Shown piece by piece: positions 57,918 to 64,000 of a stretch of DNA of 64,000 nt (position 1 is the stretch's first letter; every line of letters begins with the position of its first letter). Made by a program: the position numbers and the translations under genes. The stretch lies in contig CALSTG010000001.1 in NCBI GenBank assembly GCA_943789205.1, forward strand, positions 1,168,435 through 1,232,434, read 5' to 3'. This DNA comes from an uncultured Flavobacteriales bacterium. Its GTDB lineage: Bacteria > Bacteroidota > Bacteroidia > Flavobacteriales_D > Crocinitomicaceae. The notes under the pieces are model-generated. The model did no database searches. It was not told the DNA's origin and worked only from the letters and a program-made list of their open reading frames with translations.

Positions 57918-58433
57918 ATGAAAAACGTAATATTCTTATCAGTTATGCTCCTTATGGGCTTTCAAGCAGAAGCACAAATGAAAATTGGCCATATCAATTC
58001 TCAAGTACTTTTAGATACTCTTCAATCCAGAAAGGATGCGATGGCTGCTTTAAAACAATTTGAAGCTGAAGGCGTTCAGGAGCTCCAAGAAATGAATAAG
58101 GCATTTGAAAGTGCTTACCTGAGGTATCAGCAAAATGAAAAAGACTGGTCTCCAGTCATTCAGAAAATGGAACAGGAGAAGCTGATGAAAAAGCAGCAAG
58201 CCCTTGAGACTCGACAGGTAGAGTTAGAACAACAAATGCAGATATATGGTCAAGAGCTGAATAAACCAATTCTTGATTTAGTTCAAACGGCAGTTAACAA
58301 TATTGCGGAGAGCAAAAAACTATCTTATGTTTTAGACGAGACTGTGACGCTTTACTTTAAAGGAGGGATAGACCTTACTCAAGAGGTAATGACAGAGCTA
58401 TTAAAATTAGAAGCAGCATTAAAGACAGAATAA
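57918..58433 (+). CDS. Skp/OmpH-family periplasmic chaperone (second copy)
   Basis: The 171-residue protein has a signal peptide (about residues 1-19, ending AEAQ) and the OmpH pattern MKIGHINSQVLLDTLQSRKDAM, followed by a coiled coil rich in Gln, Glu and Lys (about 45-120). It is a paralogue of the preceding gene, the standard tandem arrangement in flavobacteria. A terminator follows. Confidence 0.9.
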   Translation: MKNVIFLSVMLLMGFQAEAQMKIGHINSQVLLDTLQSRKDAMAALKQFEAEGVQELQEMNKAFESAYLRYQQNEKDWSPVIQKMEQEKLMKKQQALETRQVELEQQMQIYGQELNKPILDLVQTAVNNIAESKKLSYVLDETVTLYFKGGIDLTQEVMTELLKLEAALKTE

Positions 58434-58455
58434 AACCCTTTTAGGGACTACATTT

Positions 58456-58484
58456 AAAAGGGCAACAAACGTTGCCCTTTTTTT
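58456..58484 (+). terminator. Rho-independent terminator after the ompH pair
   Basis: AAAAGGGCAAC (58456-58466) and GTTGCCCTTTT (58471-58481) form a perfect 11-base-pair stem with an AAAC loop, ending in a T run (58478-58484). It lies between the second ompH and murI, so murI probably has its own transcription start or read-through. Confidence 0.92.
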
Positions 58485-58494
58485 GTAGATTTGA

Positions 58495-59247
58495 ATGATG
58501 AATAAAGTTGGTCCTATAGGTGTTTTTGATTCGGGATATGGTGGGTTGACTGTTCTTCAGGAGTTCATGCGCGTACTTCCTGATTATGATTATTTATACC
58601 TTGGTGATAATGCCAGAGCACCATACGGTAATCGATCATTTGAAGTGGTACATGAATTTACTTTAGAGGCCGTAAACTATCTTAAAAACCAAGGTTGCAG
58701 GTTGGTTATTTTAGCTTGTAATACCTCAAGCGCCAAAGCTTTGCGAACGCTTCAACAAATTGACTTAGCTCATGCTGATTCAGATTTTCGTGTTCTTGGA
58801 GTCATTCGGCCCAGCACGGAAACCATTGGTTCATTAAGCAAAACCAATTCTATAGGTATTCTTGGGACTCCGGGAACCATACAATCTGAGTCCTACAAAA
58901 TAGAGCTAGAAAGGTTTTCATCAAAAACGGCTGTTTTTCAGCATGCTTGTCCGATGTGGGTTCCATTAATTGAGTCAAAACAGCATCAAACAGATTTGGG
59001 CAAAAAAATAATTGAAAAAGATATAGAGGTGCTATTAAGTAAAGATGGTTCTATGGATACCATTTTATTGGCTTGTACGCATTATCCGTTAATTCTCGAT
59101 CAAATACAGGATATTGTAGGCCCTTCCATTCAGGTGATTTCTCAAGGACCGATTGTCGCGGATAAGCTAAAGGATTATCTTTCTGAGAAATCAATTTATG
59201 AAAACACAGCTTTCAAAAAGGGGCACTTGTTCTTTTTTAACAACTGA
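58495..59247 (+). CDS. murI: Glutamate racemase, C-terminus probably frameshifted
   Basis: MurI makes D-glutamate for peptidoglycan. The 250-residue reading has the signature IGVFDSGYGGLTVL (about residues 7-20), YLGDNARAPYG (about 35-45), catalytic Cys in ILACNTSSA (about 78-86) and the second catalytic Cys in LLACTHYPLI (about 194-203). The last residues (KKGHLFFFNN) are abnormal. If one base is removed from the A5 run 59215-59219, the frame continues KRGTCSFLTTENVDVF and ends at TGA 59321-59323, giving 275 residues, the usual length, just before the convergent DUF4296 stop. So the real end is probably 59323. Either Met of the ATGATG pair may be the start. Confidence 0.88.
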   Translation: MMNKVGPIGVFDSGYGGLTVLQEFMRVLPDYDYLYLGDNARAPYGNRSFEVVHEFTLEAVNYLKNQGCRLVILACNTSSAKALRTLQQIDLAHADSDFRVLGVIRPSTETIGSLSKTNSIGILGTPGTIQSESYKIELERFSSKTAVFQHACPMWVPLIESKQHQTDLGKKIIEKDIEVLLSKDGSMDTILLACTHYPLILDQIQDIVGPSIQVISQGPIVADKLKDYLSEKSIYENTAFKKGHLFFFNN

Positions 59248-59324
59248 AAATGTTGATGTTTTTATGGAAACTGCAACCCAGTTTTTAGCTCAAACCATTT
59301 CGGCTCAACAAATCAAACTTTGAG

Positions 59325-59636
59325 CTATTTTGAGTAGTCCTGAATGAGTTCATTATTTAAAGCTTGAAAAGCTTCTTGGTGTCTAGAGTAATAATTATAA
59401 GTTTGCTCAAATTCTTCGAAAGTAACGTCATGTTTTTTTAAAACACTATCGACAGATTTTAATAAGGAATCTTTGTAGATACTGAGATTTCTGAAATTCA
59501 TCTGATAATAGCCTTCCAAGATGGTGATTTCGTTGTAAACAGATTTGAATTGACTTTTAGTCAAAGGTGGCGCTTCATTATCTGCCACACAAGCAAATAA
59601 AAGTAAACTGAAAATGATTGAAGCAATCTTCATCAT
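59325..59636 (-). CDS. DUF4296 lipoprotein
   Basis: From ATG 59636 the protein has 103 residues. A lipoprotein signal with LLFAC (Cys at about residue 16) is followed by a helical domain (LTKSQFKSVYNEITILEGYY ... TFEEFEQTYNYYSRHQEAFQALNNELI). This is the Bacteroidota family DUF4296, usually directly downstream of pyrC; function is unknown. The ATG lies one base after the pyrC stop. A longer in-frame start at 59711 would lie inside pyrC and is rejected. Confidence 0.82.
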   Translation of the reverse strand: MMKIASIIFSLLLFACVADNEAPPLTKSQFKSVYNEITILEGYYQMNFRNLSIYKDSLLKSVDSVLKKHDVTFEEFEQTYNYYSRHQEAFQALNNELIQDYSK

Positions 59637-59637
59637 T

Positions 59638-60969
59638 TTAATAATTAAATGAAAGACGTTTACCGTTTCCAGCTTCAATGATTTCACCTCTATCATAAAC
59701 AAGCGAGCCATTTACAAATGTTTTATCAATGGAATATGAGAATTTAGTCCCTTCAAATGGAGACCATTGACATTGGTATAGGATATTCTCCTTAGCTACG
59801 ATTTCGCTGGCTTCAGGTTTTACTACAACTAAATCTGCAAAGTATCCTTCCCGAATGTAACCTCTCTTTTCAACTCTAAATAGAATGGCTGGGTTGTGCG
59901 CCATTTTTTCAACAATTCTCTCTATTGAAATCTTACCATTTTTTGCGTGTTCAAACATACTTAATAAAGCGTGCTGAACTAAAGGTCCTCCAGAAGGCGC
60001 ATTTAAATAGTTGTTATTTTTTTCTTCGAGGGTATGTGGCGCGTGGTCCGTAGCGACCACATCAATTCTGTTATCAAGAAGTGCAGCCCATATGCCGTCT
60101 CTATCTGACTTGCTTTTAACAGCAGGGTTCCATTTGATTTTTGTACCGAACGTTGAATAGTCATCCTCTGTAAACCAAAGGTGATGCACACAAGCTTCAG
60201 CTGTGATATTCTTCTCAGCTAGGGGGGTGTCGGCATCAAAAAGCGCTGTTTCTTTTGCGGTAGAAATATGTAATACATGAAGGCGTGCGTTGTGTTTTTT
60301 TGCTAATGATACAGCTAGAGATGAGGATAAATAACAGGCTTCTTCATTTCTAATTACTGGATGCTGCCCAATAGGAATGTTCTCCCCATATTTTTCTTTC
60401 GCATCTTGAAGATTTCTTTGGATGGTTTGCTCGTCTTCGCAATGCGTCGCAATAAGCATTGAAACATTTGAAAACAACCCTTCTAATGTCTCTTTGTTAT
60501 CCACAAGCATATTTCCTGTAGACGAGCCCATAAAGACTTTTATACCGCAAACCCTTTTGGGGTCTGTTTTTAAAACCTCCTCCAGATTATCATTGGTAGC
60601 GCCCATAAAAAAGGAAAAATTAGCTAATGAATTTTTAGAAGCGATATCATATTTATCTTGAAGTAATTCTTGTGTCGTTGCGTTTGGGACGGTATTGGGC
60701 ATTTCCATGTAAGATGTAATACCGCCTGCTACAGCAGCTCTAGATTCAGAATAAATAGAAGCTTTATGGGTTAGGCCAGGTTCGCGAAAGTGAACTTGAT
60801 CATCAATGCATCCAGGTAGTATGAAGCTCCCTTTGACATCTATGATTTCAGCGCCTACTTCTGTTAGTGAAGGTCCTATTTTTTCAATTTTACCATTCTT
60901 TACAAGAATGTCTGCTTCAGTCCTACGTCCTTCGTTTACAAGAACTCCATTTTTTAAGATATAATTCAT
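59638..60969 (-). CDS. pyrC: Dihydroorotase
   Basis: Dihydroorotase closes carbamoyl-aspartate to dihydroorotate in pyrimidine synthesis. From ATG 60969 the protein has 443 residues, the class I amidohydrolase layout: the first metal motif IDDQVHFREPGLTHKA (about residues 51-66), later His-bearing strands (IATHCED, LHVLHIST) and DVVATDHAPHT (about 302-312, with the catalytic Asp). The first motif reads QVH instead of the usual HVH, as I remember for Bacteroidota pyrC. Its start overlaps the TAA of the upstream glycosyltransferase gene by one base (TAATG); a longer start at 60996 is less likely. Confidence 0.92.
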   Translation of the reverse strand: MNYILKNGVLVNEGRRTEADILVKNGKIEKIGPSLTEVGAEIIDVKGSFILPGCIDDQVHFREPGLTHKASIYSESRAAVAGGITSYMEMPNTVPNATTQELLQDKYDIASKNSLANFSFFMGATNDNLEEVLKTDPKRVCGIKVFMGSSTGNMLVDNKETLEGLFSNVSMLIATHCEDEQTIQRNLQDAKEKYGENIPIGQHPVIRNEEACYLSSSLAVSLAKKHNARLHVLHISTAKETALFDADTPLAEKNITAEACVHHLWFTEDDYSTFGTKIKWNPAVKSKSDRDGIWAALLDNRIDVVATDHAPHTLEEKNNNYLNAPSGGPLVQHALLSMFEHAKNGKISIERIVEKMAHNPAILFRVEKRGYIREGYFADLVVVKPEASEIVAKENILYQCQWSPFEGTKFSYSIDKTFVNGSLVYDRGEIIEAGNGKRLSFNY

Positions 60970-61682
60970 TACAATTTCATGTGTCTCATTTTCCAAACGC
61001 CAAAAAAGGCCTCCTTAAATATACCAGTACTCATTTTGGAGTCTCCGTGAACCCGATCTACAAAAGTAATTGGTATCTCCTTGGCTTTATAACCATGACG
61101 AAGAACAGCATACTTCATGCAAATCTGAAAGGCATAACCTTTAAAAGTAACTGCATCAAGATTTATTTTTTTTAATACTTCTTGGCGGTAACCCTTAAAG
61201 CCTGCAGTTGTATCTTTAATTGAAATTAAAAGAATAAGTCTTACATAAACACTTGCAAAATAAGACATGAGAATCCTTTTTAGAGGCCAGTTTTTAACCT
61301 TGCCTCCCCTGCAATATCTTGAGCCAATTACGAGATCATATCCCTGCTCAAGCTCTTTATGAAGCCGAAGAAGGTCCTCGGGGTTATGCGAAAAATCACA
61401 ATCCATTTCAAAGACGAAGTCATAATCTTTTTCCATAGACCATTTAAATCCATGAATATATGCAGTTCCTAAACCTAGCTTTCCAGCTCGTTTTTCAATG
61501 AAAACACGCCCCGGATGTTTTTTAATGGCTTTTTCTATTAAATCAGCAGTTCCATCCGGAGAATTGTCATCAACAAAAAGCACATGAAATTCTTTAGCTA
61601 AGGATATAACGGTATCAATCATCCTTTCAACGTTTTCTTTTTCGTTGTAGGTAGGTATAATAATGAGCGATTTAGTCTTCAT
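60969..61682 (-). CDS. Polyprenol-phosphate mannosyltransferase (Dpm1-like, GT2)
   Basis: The 237-residue protein is a soluble GT2 domain: IIIPTYNEKENVERMID (about residues 7-23), FVDDNSPDGTAD (about 36-47), MDCDFSHNPEDLLRL (about 93-107, metal-binding DxD-like) and TTAGFKGYRQEVL (about 158-170). It should transfer mannose (or another sugar) from the nucleotide sugar to polyprenyl phosphate for glycan or lipoprotein glycosylation. It lacks C-terminal membrane helices, so it acts peripherally. Its stop overlaps the pyrC start by one base. Confidence 0.9.
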   Translation of the reverse strand: MKTKSLIIIPTYNEKENVERMIDTVISLAKEFHVLFVDDNSPDGTADLIEKAIKKHPGRVFIEKRAGKLGLGTAYIHGFKWSMEKDYDFVFEMDCDFSHNPEDLLRLHKELEQGYDLVIGSRYCRGGKVKNWPLKRILMSYFASVYVRLILLISIKDTTAGFKGYRQEVLKKINLDAVTFKGYAFQICMKYAVLRHGYKAKEIPITFVDRVHGDSKMSTGIFKEAFFGVWKMRHMKL

Positions 61683-61757
61683 AATTGAGGAAAACGAAGT
61701 TAGTGATTTCGTATGAATTAGTTGTTTATCCTATTTCATTTGTGAATTTTTAGCAAA

Positions 61758-61783
61758 TAAAAAAAGCCGCACATGGCGGCTTT
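61758..61783 (-). terminator. Rho-independent terminator after rplY
   Basis: On the minus strand AAAGCCGC and GCGGCTTT form a perfect eight-base-pair stem around CATGT, followed by a T run. It lies 25 bases after the rplY stop. Confidence 0.9.
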
Positions 61784-61807
61784 AGTAATTTAATACGAAG
61801 TTGTAGA

Positions 61808-62458
61808 TTAACCTTCAGTTTTTTCTTTTGCTTCCTCCGTTGAAGCTTCAGCACCTTCAGCACCTTCAGCACCTTCAGCGCTTTCAGCACCTTCCTCTTC
61901 TTCTTCATCAACTGCTCCACGAGAAATTTTAACACCTAGTACTACTGCATTCGCAGGGTCTAAGATTGTGACACCTGGAATACTCACCTCAGAAACGCGA
62001 ATCGATTGCCCAATTCTAATAGGCGTAATATTTAAAACAATCGCATCTGGAAGATCTCCAGGAAGCCCATAACAAGATAATGTCCTAAATGCCATATTTA
62101 ACTTACCTCCATTAAGAACACCCTTGGCAGCTCCTTTTGTTCTAACAGGAAGATCAACTCTCACTTTTTGGCTATCACTTAATTCATAGAAATCAACATG
62201 CTGGATCGTGTCTTTAACAGGATGCTGCTGAATTTCTCGAACGATACCGACAGCTTTTTTGCCTTCGATTTCTAATTCTACTTGATAAACCTCTGGTGAA
62301 AAGATGATTTTATCAAGCTCTACTCTTTTTACGGAAAAGTGAGTTTGTTCTCCTTGTCCGTATAGGACACAAGGGACCCTGTTTTCACTTCTCAGTGAAG
62401 CAGCGTCTTTCTTCCCTACGTTCGCTCTAAGCGAACCGCTCAATTGTGCTTTTTTCAT
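61808..62458 (-). CDS. rplY: Ribosomal protein bL25 (CTC form)
   Basis: bL25 binds 5S rRNA in the 50S subunit. This is the 216-residue CTC form: the N-terminal L25 domain (MKKAQLSGSLRANVGKKDAASLRSE, VPCVLYGQGEQTHFSV), a beta C-domain (SQKVRVDLPVRTKGAAKGVLNGG) and an acidic tail (EEEEEGAESAEGAEGAEG). The tail is coded by five near-perfect 9-base repeats (61847-61891), so its length may vary between strains. It is 13 bases downstream of prs and probably in the same transcript. Confidence 0.95.
   Translation of the reverse strand: MKKAQLSGSLRANVGKKDAASLRSENRVPCVLYGQGEQTHFSVKRVELDKIIFSPEVYQVELEIEGKKAVGIVREIQQHPVKDTIQHVDFYELSDSQKVRVDLPVRTKGAAKGVLNGGKLNMAFRTLSCYGLPGDLPDAIVLNITPIRIGQSIRVSEVSIPGVTILDPANAVVLGVKISRGAVDEEEEEGAESAEGAEGAEGAEASTEEAKEKTEG
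61847..61891 (-). repeat. Five 9-bp tandem repeats inside rplY
   Basis: On the plus strand the unit TTCAGCACC occurs five times in a row, with the fourth copy changed (TTCAGCGCT), coding the Ala-Glu-Gly tail repeats of bL25. Confidence 0.85.
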
Positions 62459-62470
62459 TTTATTATTTAT

Positions 62471-63400
62471 TTAAGATATTACAAAGTGTGAACTAATTGA
62501 CTTGTTGTGAATTAGTTTATTAATGACATCAGAGAATAGACTTGCAACCGTTATGACACGGATCTTATCACTTTTACCATTTAATGGAATTGTATCAGTA
62601 ACGATGAGCTCAGTTATTTGAGAATTATTAATTCTCTCATATGCAGGACCAGATAAAACAGCATGTGTACAAAATGCTCTCACACTGCGCGCTCCTTTGT
62701 CAATAAGTAAGTCTGCAGCCTTGGTTAAAGTACCGGCAGTATCGCACATATCGTCGATTATAATTACATCTTTCCCTTCAACTTCACCAATAACAGTCAT
62801 TTCAGCAATTTCATTTGCTTTTTTACGGTGCTTGTGACAAAGTGCAAGACCACAATCTAGTTTCTTAGAATAGCTATTGGCCCTTTTGGCTCCTCCAACA
62901 TCTGGTGCTGCAATGACCATGTTTTCCGAACCAAGTTTTTCAATTTCCTTTAAGAAAAGAGTTGAGGCATATAGATGGTCAACAGGAACCTCGAAAAAAC
63001 CTTGAATTTGATCTGCGTGAAAATCCATAGTCATAATTCTATCTACACCCGCAGCCATGAGCATGTTCGCTTTCAACTTCGCTCCTATAGCAACTCTAGG
63101 TTTATCTTTTCTATCCTGACGTGCAAAGCCAAAGTATGGAATCACTGCTATTATCTTTCGTGCCGAGGCCCGTCTTGCAGCGTCAATGAGGAGTAAAAGT
63201 TCAAATATATTTTCTGTTGGTGGCATTGTAGACTGCACTATAAAGACATCTTGTCCACGAACAGTTTCCTCTAAAGATGGCTGGAATTCACCGTCACTAA
63301 AAACGTTTACATTAACGTTTCCTAGCTCTTGACCATATGATTTAGCAATTTGATTTGCTAGCTTTTCTGATGCTCTACCTGCGAAAATTTTTACACCCAT
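62471..63400 (-). CDS. prs: Ribose-phosphate pyrophosphokinase
   Basis: Prs makes PRPP from ribose 5-phosphate and ATP for nucleotide, His and Trp synthesis. From ATG 63400 (MGVKIFAGRASEKLA) the protein has 309 residues, the normal length. It has the FSDGEFQPSLEE, YFGFARQDRKDKPR, MDFHADQIQGFF and PRPP loop VIIIDDMCDTAGTL motifs. An upstream in-frame start would place the N-terminus inside the promoter region and is rejected. A good promoter (63425-63455) lies just upstream. Confidence 0.96.
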   Translation of the reverse strand: MGVKIFAGRASEKLANQIAKSYGQELGNVNVNVFSDGEFQPSLEETVRGQDVFIVQSTMPPTENIFELLLLIDAARRASARKIIAVIPYFGFARQDRKDKPRVAIGAKLKANMLMAAGVDRIMTMDFHADQIQGFFEVPVDHLYASTLFLKEIEKLGSENMVIAAPDVGGAKRANSYSKKLDCGLALCHKHRKKANEIAEMTVIGEVEGKDVIIIDDMCDTAGTLTKAADLLIDKGARSVRAFCTHAVLSGPAYERINNSQITELIVTDTIPLNGKSDKIRVITVASLFSDVINKLIHNKSISSHFVIS

Positions 63401-63424
63401 GATATTCCAATTGGAATTAGAGTG

Positions 63425-63455
63425 CAAAATTACACAAAATAATAGTTTCATCAAA
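63425..63455 (-). promoter_or_regulatory. Bacteroidota-type promoter of prs
   Basis: On the minus strand TTTG (63455-63452), a 19-base spacer and TAATTTTG (63432-63425) match TTTG-N19-TAnnTTTG. The prs ATG is 24 bases downstream, giving a short leader that should also carry rplY. Confidence 0.78.
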
Positions 63456-63560
63456 CAAATAGTGGCATTAACCCCCCCTCTAGTTTGGTTATTCAATTTG
63501 GCATCAAATTTTTAAACAAAAGTGCTACTAATGTTTGTTTTAAAGTAAATTTGTTTACCC

Positions 63561-64000
63561 ATGAAGGAACGGCGTAAAAATCTAAAAATGTTTGGCAGAC
63601 TCATACGGTTTGTTAAGCCTTATAAAACGCTATTTGCTACGGCAGCTACTTGTGTGATTTTACTTTCCTTTTTGAGTCCTTTTCGACCTTACCTTATCGG
63701 TACGATGGTGGATCGTTATATCGTGAATAGTCAAAACTCAGCGCTTTTATTACAATGGTCTATTGGCATTGCGGGGGTTTTGTTTTTAGAAGGTATACTT
63801 CAGTTTTCATCAAGCTATTTTTCGAACCTACTAGCACAATCAGTTATAAGAGATATTAGAAAAAACCTTTTTAGACATATCGTTTCTTTTAGAATGCGAT
63901 ATTTTGATAAAACTCCAGTTGGGGCTTTAGTCACGCGAGTTGTATCAGACCTTGAAGCAATCACTCAAGTATTTTCGTCGGGAATTATGGAAATATCAGG
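63561..64000 (+). CDS. ABC transporter permease/ATPase, N-terminal part (cut by window)
   Basis: ATG 63561 opens a frame that stays open to the window end. The 146 visible residues start MKERRKNLKMFGRLIRFVKP, with membrane helices near residues 22-42 and 58-80, and the intracellular-loop pattern RKNLFRHIVSFRMRYFDKTPVGALVTRVVSDLEA typical of exporter-type ABC half-transporters (about residues 99-132). The ATPase domain should lie to the right. Cargo is unknown. The short gap to the divergent prs holds the prs promoter. Confidence 0.82.
   Translation, partial: MKERRKNLKMFGRLIRFVKPYKTLFATAATCVILLSFLSPFRPYLIGTMVDRYIVNSQNSALLLQWSIGIAGVLFLEGILQFSSSYFSNLLAQSVIRDIRKNLFRHIVSFRMRYFDKTPVGALVTRVVSDLEAITQVFSSGIMEIS

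Noticed and set aside
60867..61175. 102-codon plus-strand frame
   Set aside because: It is antisense to pyrC and the glycosyltransferase, both well supported by motifs; composition is that of a shadow frame.

Overview
The window reads as a chromosomal segment of a marine-type Bacteroidota, most likely order Flavobacteriales (a Cryomorphaceae/Crocinitomicaceae-like lineage is my guess, not proven). The grounds are several secreted proteins with C-terminal type IX secretion (T9SS) sorting domains, Bacteroidota-restricted families (DUF4270, DUF4271, DUF4296, DUF6090), promoters of the TTTG-N18-20-TAnnTTTG type, AT-rich sequence, and flavobacterial gene neighbourhoods (hemD beside DUF4271; glgA-like/DUF4270/glmS; uppS/bamA/ompH/ompH/murI; pyrC beside DUF4296 and a Dpm1-like transferase). 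No rRNA, tRNA, CRISPR array, transposase or prophage was seen. No gap between genes exceeds about 300 bases; the longest is 24522-24789, which holds a strong hairpin.

Layout. 1-9120: end of a TPR protein, glutaryl-CoA-type dehydrogenase, DUF4271 + hemD, a secreted redoxin with a T9SS tail, a LolA-like protein and a large BNR-repeat protein, with two clear terminators. 9120-11060: an accessory patch with two orphan genes, a long imperfect inverted repeat, a 21-bp palindrome and a 16-bp tandem duplication. 11060-15250: bacilliredoxin, DUF4442, mutS and a divergent SpoU/TrmH methyltransferase. 15251-18713: a T9SS beta-propeller-like protein, then a single ORF fusing lycopene beta-cyclase (CrtY) to a Blh-type beta-carotene 15,15'-dioxygenase, so lycopene-to-retinal chemistry sits on one polypeptide. 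18693-24521 (minus): lysS, rluF, a triple-FAS1 secreted protein, HMG-CoA synthase. 24790-29627: AsmA-like protein, an orphan with a putative DNA-binding N-terminus, a DUF481-like porin. 29650-33805: a KAP P-loop NTPase followed by at least five small or unknown genes on the same strand, the best candidate here for an undescribed multi-gene system. 33870-37173: DMT transporter, heptose adenylyltransferase, a frameshifted flippase, panC. 37259-47000: glgA-like, DUF4270, glmS, S4 protein, acyl-CoA ligase, GH16 laminarinase-like enzyme, MmcQ/YjbR, desaturase. 47020-64000: MsbA-like exporter, rbfA, LolC/E-like permease with no ordinary start codon, atpD/atpC, uppS, bamA, a frameshifted secreted hydrolase, two Skp/OmpH proteins, murI, DUF4296, pyrC, Dpm1-like transferase, rplY, prs, and the start of an ABC exporter.

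How they fit together: the window is mostly housekeeping (pyrimidine, PRPP, heme, pantothenate, GlcN-6-P, D-Glu, ATP synthase, outer-membrane biogenesis) with secreted T9SS cargo, a retinal-producing enzyme that implies a rhodopsin elsewhere in the genome, and a small accessory NTPase locus. At least four genes (panC, the flippase twice, the secreted hydrolase, murI) look broken by what would each be one extra base. Because murI is normally essential, this pattern points first to residual single-base insertion errors in the assembly and only second to real gene decay.
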